Assembly: GCA_033977485.1 (NCBI GenBank)
Contig: CM066988.1
Location: 72,345,169-72,409,168, forward strand
Direction: 5' to 3'
Source of the DNA: Hydrangea macrophylla
Lineage: Eukaryota > Streptophyta > Magnoliopsida > Cornales > Hydrangeaceae
Length of the DNA: 64,000 bases
The notes under the pieces were generated by a model. The model was not told the origin of the DNA and did no database searches. It saw only the letters and a list, made by a program, of their open reading frames with translations. The translations under genes and the position numbers were made by a program. This document shows positions 56,317 to 64,000 of this stretch, in pieces. Position 1 is the first letter of the stretch. Every line of letters starts with the position of its first letter.

Positions 56317-57824
56317 TGATGAAAAACAAGTTTAAATTAAAAATTTAAACGCGCAGCGGAAAAGTCAAGTTATAAAAACTTATTGGTAGCCCAGGATCTA
56401 CTACCCGTCAACTCCATAGATGCATACTAACAAGAGGGAAAGGAAATATACCTCAGGTCTTGAACCCAATTCTGAAAACATCTTTCTCCTTGATGGTGCA
56501 GCAACTTCCACTAGGCTGTCTTCACTCTTATGACTCCTGCGAATGCTTGCCGAAAGGAATAGGGTTCGTGGGAACCCTAATAGGAAGGATAGGGAAGGTT
56601 TAGGGAAACCTTAATAGTTTCTGTAGCTTCTACGTATAAAAACGACGATTAAAAACATTCAGTATGCAACTACCCTATTTATAGATTCCCAAAACCAACC
56701 TAACCTTCTAACGATCGAACTGTATTCGATCGATCGAACCTTCGATCGATCGAACAACCCTCGAGCAATCGAACCTGCCTAGACTTCAATCAATCGAGAC
56801 TCCTTCGATAGATCAAACCTACCTTGACATGATCCTCATGTGCCCTTCCAAGCTTCCTAGCAGAGCTAAGAGTGGGATCTCCTAGGCTCTTTATTGTTGG
56901 CCCAGACCAGTTTGTTAATTACCGTGACCAAAATCTTTGATCAGCAAACTAACTAACTGGTCAGTTAACGTTTACTCCACTATAAAACGATAACTGAACT
57001 CCAACGCAAAAGAATATATCCAAAGCGATAACTAAACTTATATGTTGTACTAATGTCCCTCTACCTGAAGCATTCCTAATCATATTCAGGTAGTCGGATA
57101 ACTGTTACTGTCAACCTGAACCATGATTACTTTTTGTATTCTTTCAGTCCCATTCACCTCTCATGATTACGAAATATGTTGATAACTCTTATCAACAAGA
57201 CTGCAGTACTCAGTAATCGACTTGGTGACATTCTCAAGGGAATGCTTACTCTGAAACAGAGGATAGATTCTGTCTTGATAATATATGTTCACAACCTATG
57301 AACATGATATACCCAAGATACCCAGGTGTTGATCTTCTATAGACCTCACTCATTGGTAAGTCAAAGCAGCCATATCCACAGTCTGTGTTCATAATCGTCT
57401 CAAGATTGAGAACACGTACCTTAGACACGTTATGAGTTCCTATCGACTGTTGACAGTCTTAAGCGTCAATAGGAAAGCTCAGGTCCGTCAATGCACTATA
57501 AGCACTAGCATATTAACTAAGAGTTACACTCTAGTGATTGAGATTAATCACTCCATCCAATGGTAGTTAATCATGCTACAGTGTAAACCTAATGAGATAT
57601 CCAGTCTCATCATCCACTGTGACAAGTTCTAAGTATTAAAGAATAATAAGCCATATCTCACTTGTATGTATCTCATACACACACGAATTACTTACTGTGA
57701 TACTTAAGGATTGATGATCATCTCATGAAAGAAACATACACAATGAAATGTAAAGCTGATATCTATATATTAAAATGTCAATGTCTCATATATAAAGTAA
57801 TGGTTCGAGGGCACAAACCCAACA
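56317..57824 (-). repeat. 3' LTR of E3
   Basis: About 1,508 bp, TG...CA. Dyad cluster at 56711-56818 and TATAAATA on the minus strand at 56676-56683. Confidence 0.88.
56711..56818. promoter_or_regulatory. CGATCG dyad cluster in E3 LTR
   Basis: Six palindromic words, half of them degenerate, starting 28 bp upstream of the TATA box. Confidence 0.6.
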
Positions 57825-57841
57825 AACTCCCACTTGCACTC

Positions 57842-58601
57842 ACAACCATACAGGACTACATCTGAGAGCTAGACTATCTAGATGACAATCAAAGACCTTC
57901 TGTGGCAAGGCCTTTGTAAACGGATCCGCAAGATTTTCAAAGGTGGCAATCTTGCTAACATTCATATCTCCACGTTGAACAATATCTCAGATTAGATGAT
58001 ATTTCCGCTCTACGTGCTTTCCCATTTCGTGGCTCCTTGGCTCCTTGGACTGTGCCACTGCCCCACTATTATTACAATAAAGGGTAATAGGCGATAGCGA
58101 CACTGGTACCACCTCGAGTTCCATAAGGAACTTTTTGAGCCAGACAGCTTCCTTTACAACTTCACAAGCAGCCACAAACTCAGCTTTTGTAGTTGAGTCT
58201 ACAATGCATTTCTACTTAATGCTCCTCCAACTAACAGCACCACCTCCCAAGGTAAAGAGATGATCGGACGTCGACTTCCTTGAATCTTTAGTCCTTCTCA
58301 AGTAATTAAGAATGTGATTAACGGCTGTCCAGTGTTCTGGACCTGGATTCGATTGATATCTGCTAACCATGTCAGCGGTAAAGCAGATATCTGGTCTAGT
58401 GCAAAACATCGTATACATGAGACTTCCCACTGCCGAAGCATAGGGAACTCCTGTCATGTGATTCCTCTCCTCTTGTGTCTTTAGACACTGGTCCTTGGAG
58501 AATGCTAAATCATGCCTGAAAGGTAACAAACCTTTCTTTGAATTATCCATTGAAAACCTAGTTAGCACCTTATCGATATAACCAGCTTGAGATAATCCCA
58601 T
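57842..58601 (-). pseudogene. pol: Copia RNase H and RT end (E3)
   Basis: Two frames of the same domain: [18 protein letters not shown] through [12 protein letters not shown] and [16 protein letters not shown] (58601-58212), then [17 protein letters not shown] and LYCNNSGAVAQ (58175-57987). The catalytic aspartate of LYCDN is changed to asparagine, and the segment before STSDHLF is shortened. Stops separate the pieces. Confidence 0.85.
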
Positions 58602-59602
58602 TATCTTTCGCTTACGATCCTGAAAGAGCTTTATCCCAAGAATATAGCTCGCCTCTGCTCAATCCTTCACATCGAAAGTACTAGCTAGCCAAACCTTGAT
58701 CATTGACAATGCCGCTACATCATTTCCAATGAGTAGAATGTCGTCAACGTAAAGCACAAGAAAAGTTACCACTTTTCCTTCACACTTCTTGTATACACAA
58801 GGTTCATCCAGATTTTGTATGAAACCAAACGACTTGACCGCTTGGTCAAAACGAATGTTCCAACTTCTAGATGCCTGTTTAAGCCCATAAATGGACTTTT
58901 GCATCTTGCATATCAAGTTCCCTTTCCCACCAGCCATGAACCCTTCTGGTTGCTGCATATAGATGTCCTCCTCAAGATTGCCATTCAAGAATGCAGTCTT
59001 GACGTCCATATGCCAGATCTCAAAATCTAGGCATGCAGTAATGGACAAGAGTATTCTGATGGACTTGAGCATTGCTACCACCGAAAAGGTTTCCTCAAAG
59101 TCAATACCCTCCCTCTAAGTATAACCTTTTGCTACAAGCCTAGCCTTAAAGGTCTCAACCTTTCCATCAGATCCTCTTTTCCTCTTGTAGACCCACTTGT
59201 AACCAATGGGTTTAATATTGGCTGGAAATTCTACAAGATCCCAGACCTGATTAGAATCCATAGATTTCAATTCATCCTTCATAGATTTAACCCAATGAAC
59301 TGAATTAACATCAGCCATTGTCTCTTCGTATGTGGCAGGATCAGATTCAGATTCTATGGAGACAGGTTCAAAAACTTCTCCTAAGAACATGTATTTATTA
59401 GGCTGCTGGTAATCCTCCCACTACGACGAGGTACTGGTACAGAAATGGGTAAAGAAGTGGTGTTTTCTTGATTTACATCATTATTAACTGCGTGTTGGAC
59501 TGAGGGCTCTCCTTCTATCTCTCTAAGATCTATCCTTCCCTCAGGTTTATGGTTCATGATATAATCATCTTCCAAGAAAATAGCATTTGTACTAACAAAC
59601 AC
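58602..59602 (-). pseudogene. pol: Copia reverse transcriptase (E3)
   Basis: Three overlapping pieces: [19 protein letters not shown] (59602-59381), [20 protein letters not shown] to [10 protein letters not shown] (59390-59115), and [16 protein letters not shown] through [12 protein letters not shown] (59081-58659). The YVDD motif is intact. Stops at 59112 and near 58656 and a frameshift near 59385 break it. Confidence 0.88.
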
Positions 59603-59605
59603 TTT

Positions 59606-60639
59606 CTATTCTCTTGGATCATAAAAATACCATCCATAAGTACCCTTTGCATGCCCTACGAAGTAACATACTTCTGATCTAGAATCTAACTTGCTCATCT
59701 TTCCTTTCAGCACATGTGTCGGACACCCCCATAACCAGAGATGTTGTAAAGAAGGCTTGCACCCAATCCACATGTCTCGTAGTGTCCTGGGAACAGATTT
59801 GCTTGGTACTAGATTTAGTATGTATGCAGTGGTTTCCAAAGCATAACCCCAAAGGAATAATGGCAACTCAGAATAACTCATCATCGACCTTGTCATGTCT
59901 AAAAGAGTCTGATTCCTCTCTCCACTATATCGTATTGCTAAGGCATACCATGTGCAGTCAACTATGACAGAATCCCATTCTGTACGAGGTGATCAATAAA
60001 ATCATTAGAGAGGTACTCGCCACCTCGATCAGATCGAATGGCCTTGATATGTGTGCCCAATTGCTTCTCCACTTCAGCCCTAAACTCTTTGAACTTTTCA
60101 AAGGCTTCAGACTTATACTGCATTAGGTACACATATCCATACCTAGAGTGGTCATCAGTAAATGTTATAAAATACTCATAACCACCCCTTGCTCTAATAT
60201 TTATTGCTCCACACACATCAGTATGAATTAATTCCAACAATGCATTAGTTCTATTGTCCTTTACAGAAAAGGGCCTTTTTGTCATCTTACCCTCTAAACA
60301 AGACTTGCAGACTTCCATTGGTTCGAGAACCAAATCGCCTAAGAGCCCTTCTTTGACTAGTCTGCCAATCCTATTTAAATTGATATGACCAAGCCTCATA
60401 TGCCAAAGCCTTGTTGGATTAGTGGAAGGTCCCATTCTTTTAGATGGTACAGTTACCACTGAGTTATTAAGTTCCATGCAAGAGTCTTTAGAAATATTGG
60501 GAGTAATTACATATAAACCATTTGATTTAACACCAGAACATATAAAAGAATTATTTCTTTTAATCACGACTTTAGTTCCAAAATGAAAGGAATAACCATT
60601 ATTCGATAAATTAGAAGCTAAAATTAAATTACGTCTCAT
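59606..60639 (-). pseudogene. pol: Copia integrase (E3)
   Basis: Piece 60639-59962 holds the pre-integrase HHCC finger ([23 protein letters not shown]) and the core from HTDVCGA to [17 protein letters not shown]. Piece 59896-59606 holds [17 protein letters not shown] to the [10 protein letters not shown] end. The intervening segment with the last catalytic glutamate is out of frame. Confidence 0.88.
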
Positions 60640-60957
60640 TGAAGGGGCGTAAAGTACATCTGATAAAATTAAAACTTTATTGTCTAGAAATTATAAAACT
60701 ACGACTCCTATAACAACCACAGAAATGGTTGCGCTAGAACCTAGAGAAAGTACGATTTTCCCATCACTTCACCTCCTGGTTGATCTGAACCCCTATAATA
60801 AATTACAGATATGGTTAGTCGCACCAGAATTAATGCACCAAGTGTTTAAAGTATCCGTTATAAAACTTACTTCAATCACAAGTGATTCAATCATACCTTA
60901 AACTCTTATAGCTAAGAATTCTGGACAGTTCCTCTTCCAGTGGCCCTTGTCGCCGCA
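60640..60957 (-). pseudogene. pro: Copia protease (E3), catalytic aspartate lost
   Basis: Reading about 60855-60815 gives NTWCINSGATNHIC, where copia proteases have a DSGA active site, so the aspartate codon GAT has become AAT. Stops also occur before and after. Ends in DVLYAPSMRRNLI, the usual join to the integrase region. Confidence 0.75.
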
Positions 60958-61752
60958 TTAGAAACACATTCCTTTTCCTTGGCCACCCGCTTTCCCTTTG
61001 CCTTTACCTTTTCCCTTAGATTTTGCAATCTTAGGGACCGGTCCAACACTTGAACCACCAGTGCCAACCTTCTTCTTCCCTTTCCTTCCTTTCGGTGTAG
61101 ATCGGGAAGAAGAAGCGCTTTTCTCAATTTTCAAAACATTGACCCCAGGCTTGATCATCCCTTCCGCTGCGAGTAAAGAACTCATTAATTCGCTCATTGA
61201 GAAATTCATTTGATTCATATTATAATTAAGTTTGAATTGAGCGAATGAAGATGATAGCGAATTGAGGATCATATCAACTTGGGTTTGTGCATCGATGTTG
61301 GCACCTAGGGTCTCCAGCTTGTTTAAATAACCAATCATTTTTAATACATGTTCCTTGACTAGAGTCCCTTTCGACATCTTTGCACTTATTATCTTTTGCA
61401 TGGCTACCTGTCTGGCAGGCCTGCCATGCTCCCCAAACATCTTTTTCAGGGATGTGATAATGTCACTGGCAGAATTGTTTGAATGGAATTGGTGTTGCAA
61501 CACGCCAACCATTGAGGCCAGAATGTAGCAACGAGCCATTCCATTCGACTTCTTCCATTTATCGAACTCACGTCTGGCAGCTGCCGAAGCATTTGCCACA
61601 GGTTCTTCAGGGCTTGGGGTGGTGAGGACATATATGTGATCCTCTGTAGTTAACACGATGTCAAGGTTACGTTTTCATTGAGTGTAGTTGTTTCCATTTA
61701 ACTTGGTTTGAGTGAGTATGGTGGCAAGTGGACTAAATGCACATCCAGACAT
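60905..61752 (-). pseudogene. gag: Copia gag (E3)
   Basis: From ATG 61752, an early stop replaces tryptophan in NNYTQ*KRNL (TGG to TGA, about 61669). The frame then is open from 61656 to 60958. It covers [37 protein letters not shown] and MSKGTLVKEHVLKMIGYLNKLE, a long amphipathic region, and a lysine-rich stretch. The CCHC zinc knuckle is spoiled by a stop between its first two cysteines (CF*CGDKGHWKRNC). Confidence 0.88.
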
Positions 61753-63236
61753 TATGATTACTAAAAATCAAACAAATAAAATAAATATAGATATCAGAAT
61801 TTGACAATTTAGAAATAAAAGAATCCTTAAAAAAACTCTTGCTTTAAAATAAAGTCACCGAAATATCGAAACGAAAGAATAAAGCCTCCGTGTAGTGGTC
61901 AATGTTCGATCTTTTGATTAATCATGACTTATCCGCTATGCAACTCTTGCAAAACAAGTTATGAATCTCGAACCTTTTTGATCTCTAAGTTTCTAAATAA
62001 TGCCCCGTGTAGAATCCCTTATCCATAGTTTAGCTAGTGTGTACCATTAACTAAGATCCAATCACAACCGTCTCAAGTAGCACCTCTGTCATTTAGTGGT
62101 CACCCTCTAACACGTCTGATTGATCCTATCGAAGGAAGTTCACATCTAGTAACCAATGAGTAATGCACCCTCGGTATGGAATGATCACCCCTGGCGAGGT
62201 GACACAGAATGCACCACTCATCTTATAGTGAACCGTTAATGGAAGATCATGTGTGTTATTAATAAGACCCTCTGCCACTAGATTTAGTAAATAAGGATTT
62301 TGCTTTTTGAAAAAAAATGTTTCCACACATTACCCATAAACATCCAATATTTACTAATGCGTTGAAATGGTTTTTGAATTTTATTTTAGAAAACTTGTTT
62401 TACATGCATGCAAGTAGTAACAATGTAAAACGCCAATCACAAACCAAGCACATAAAATAAAAAACTAAAATGAAACAAAGGCATTCATATGCCTCTATCT
62501 CCCATGGCTCTATCTCCATAGAACCTCCTTCTTGGTTTGGTCGCCTCCAGCTCCATCTTCATGGATTATGGCTTGCTCCATCTCCATGGAATTTCTAATT
62601 CTAATACATTGGTCCTATTCTTCTTTCGAAGCTTACAATTTATCTAGAAACAGAAATATAACTCTAATATAAAAGGCTAGGGAAACCTGTGCAACTTTCC
62701 TTTTCGTAGGATTGAAGTCGCAGCGCCCTTTACATATGCCTTAAACCAAACCAATAGTAAAGCATAATATACACTAATCTCAAACAATTAAATACAAAAG
62801 TTAAAAGTCTTGGTGCCATGGGAGATAGCGACTAAGCTTGCTGTAAAAGGGTTAGTCGTACACACATCCACACATATATAACAATTGGAACCGCTAATTG
62901 ATTCACACAATACATAAGCTCTTTATATAATGAATTAGAACTTAAAACAACATCTAACTTCACTATCACAATTCGATCAATCAAAGACCGTTCGATCGCT
63001 CGAACCTTCGATCGATTGAACATTGTTCAGTCGCTTGAACTTTCTATTTCACATAATGATTTTAAATTAAAGTATATAATTTTTAAAACATTTAAAACTG
63101 TGAAAAGAACAACCTAACAGAGAATCTGTCTCGACTGATCAAATGCCATTCGATCGATCGAACATATCCAATGTTCGATCGATCGTAACTTGTTCGATCG
63201 CTTGAGCATAGAGCATCGTCGATCGATCGAACCAAC
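61753..63236 (-). other. Leader of E3 with dyad clusters
   Basis: Matches the E1 leader from about 24297 to 25826. Dyad clusters at 62970-63040 and 63129-63233. It ends at 63236, where an Athila-type LTR begins. Confidence 0.7.
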
Positions 63237-64000
63237 TGACACGACTAAATAGTTGTGCGCTCTTGTGCAATACCCAAGTGTAGGTGATCGTGCAAGTAAT
63301 ACTGGATAAGTCTAGGTCGATCCCACAGGGAAGGAATAAGGAGAATGTCTACTAAGTTATAACCTAAAGAAGAAGAAAATAAGAATGAATGATTTGATGT
63401 GTACTAACAAATCCTAATTAATTAAATTAAACTAAATAATAAACTAAAACTTATAGAAACATAATTAATTAAACAGATAAATTAAAGGTGTTGGAAACAC
63501 GTGAATCCATATTAATCCTAATCATCTACCATGCATATTCATTAATGCTCTATGGAGTACATCCCTTTTCAGTATTCCGTATTTTTCTAAAGATAAAGAA
63601 TCAATAGCCCTTTCATGACCAGGACTACATCATCACAGTTGATTTAAAATACTTGGAAGACGGTTTAAAACAATGGTAATTACTTGCACTCTAAATGGTG
63701 TTAGCATTCAAAGTGGTTTTCAAAAGTCATCGAAGAAAAGGCCTTAAGGCTTTAAGTTCTAAAAACTGTTGTGACAAACTGAGCTTATAGGGACAATTTG
63801 ATGACAGATTTCTCAAATAGAAAGTCATGGAATACTTAAAAGAATCATCTCAAGATTTAACATGTTCGATCGATCGAAGCGCTCTCGATCGATCGGACAT
63901 CATATCCTTCAATCGATCGAAATGTCTTCGATCGCTTGACTATAGCTCTGGTTCGATCGATCGAAATACCTTCGATCGAAATACCTTCGATCGATCGAGC
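63237..64000 (-). repeat. Athila-type LTR (element A3), partial
   Basis: Begins TGACACGACT and aligns with 5001-5640 of A1's LTR, including GCTCTTGTGCAATACCCAAG. The low-coordinate end is the PBS-side end of the LTR but here joins copia leader, so this is the outer end of a minus-strand 3' LTR (or a solo LTR). Dyad cluster at 63863-64000. Runs off the window. Confidence 0.8.

Larger units (their letters stand above)
56317..63236 (-). mobile_element. Element E3: copia retrotransposon, decayed
   Basis: Minus-strand order is leader (61753-63236, its start cut off), gag, protease, integrase, RT, RNase H, polypurine tract (57825-57836) and 3' LTR (56317-57824). It is the same family as E1, with all coding domains present but broken. 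The 5' LTR and primer site are separated from it by the inserted LTR A3. Confidence 0.9.

Overview
The window is intergenic, repeat-rich DNA from a flowering plant, built almost entirely from LTR retrotransposons inserted into one another. No ordinary host gene, rRNA or tRNA gene is visible. Plant origin follows from the families present. There are Athila-type Ty3/gypsy elements with the TGGCGCCGTTGCCGGGGA-type primer site, complementary to a tRNA-Asp 3' end. There are Tat/Ogre-type gypsy elements with a TGGCGACTCTGCTGGGGA-type primer site and very long LTRs. There are Ty1/copia elements with TGGTATCAGAGC-type initiator-Met primer sites. The species cannot be named from sequence alone.

The layout is a Russian doll, and I use letters for the elements. 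The oldest visible layer is F (54584-56316, +), a Tat-type pol tail (integrase end) with an antisense, apparently intron-bearing ORF. Copia E2 (-) is inserted in F; what remains is a 3' LTR fragment at 9170-9415 and its leader plus 5' LTR at 51306-54583. Tat-type D (+, 9416-18592 and 48963-51303) sits in E2. Athila-type C (+, 18593-48957) sits in D's 3' LTR. Tat-type B (-, 22010-43580) sits in C's gag. Copia E1 (+, 22631-30288) sits in B's 3' LTR. Exact 5-bp target duplications support E1 in B (AAAGG) and B in C (AGTCC); a 4/5 match supports C in D. On the left, Tat-type A2 (-, 6461-9169) lies in E2's 3' LTR, and Athila-type A1 (-, 1-6460) lies in A2's leader. On the right, copia E3 (-, 56317-63236) lies in F's antisense ORF, and an Athila-type LTR, A3 (63237-64000), lies in E3's leader.

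Coding capacity is decayed. A1 has gag and pol but a deleted protease active site and a stop in RT. E1 has nearly complete integrase, RT and RNase H but has lost most of gag and all of protease. E3 keeps all domains with many breaks. B and D are 14-kb-class elements that carry only a Tat-type gag, then several kilobases of non-coding sequence with tandem-repeat arrays. C carries gag plus protease and no RT or integrase. B, C and D therefore look like non-autonomous elements that relied on relatives such as A1 (Athila) and F (Tat) for enzymes.

The most unusual signal is regulatory. Each LTR family carries self-complementary, CpG-rich words just upstream of its TATA-like box. These are TTCGATCGATCGAA in the copia elements and in Athila A1/A3, CTCGCGCGAG-type words in C, and AGTGCCGCGGCGGCACT-type words in the Tat elements. 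The same 14-mer in two unrelated superfamilies, at the same promoter position, is the observation most worth following up.
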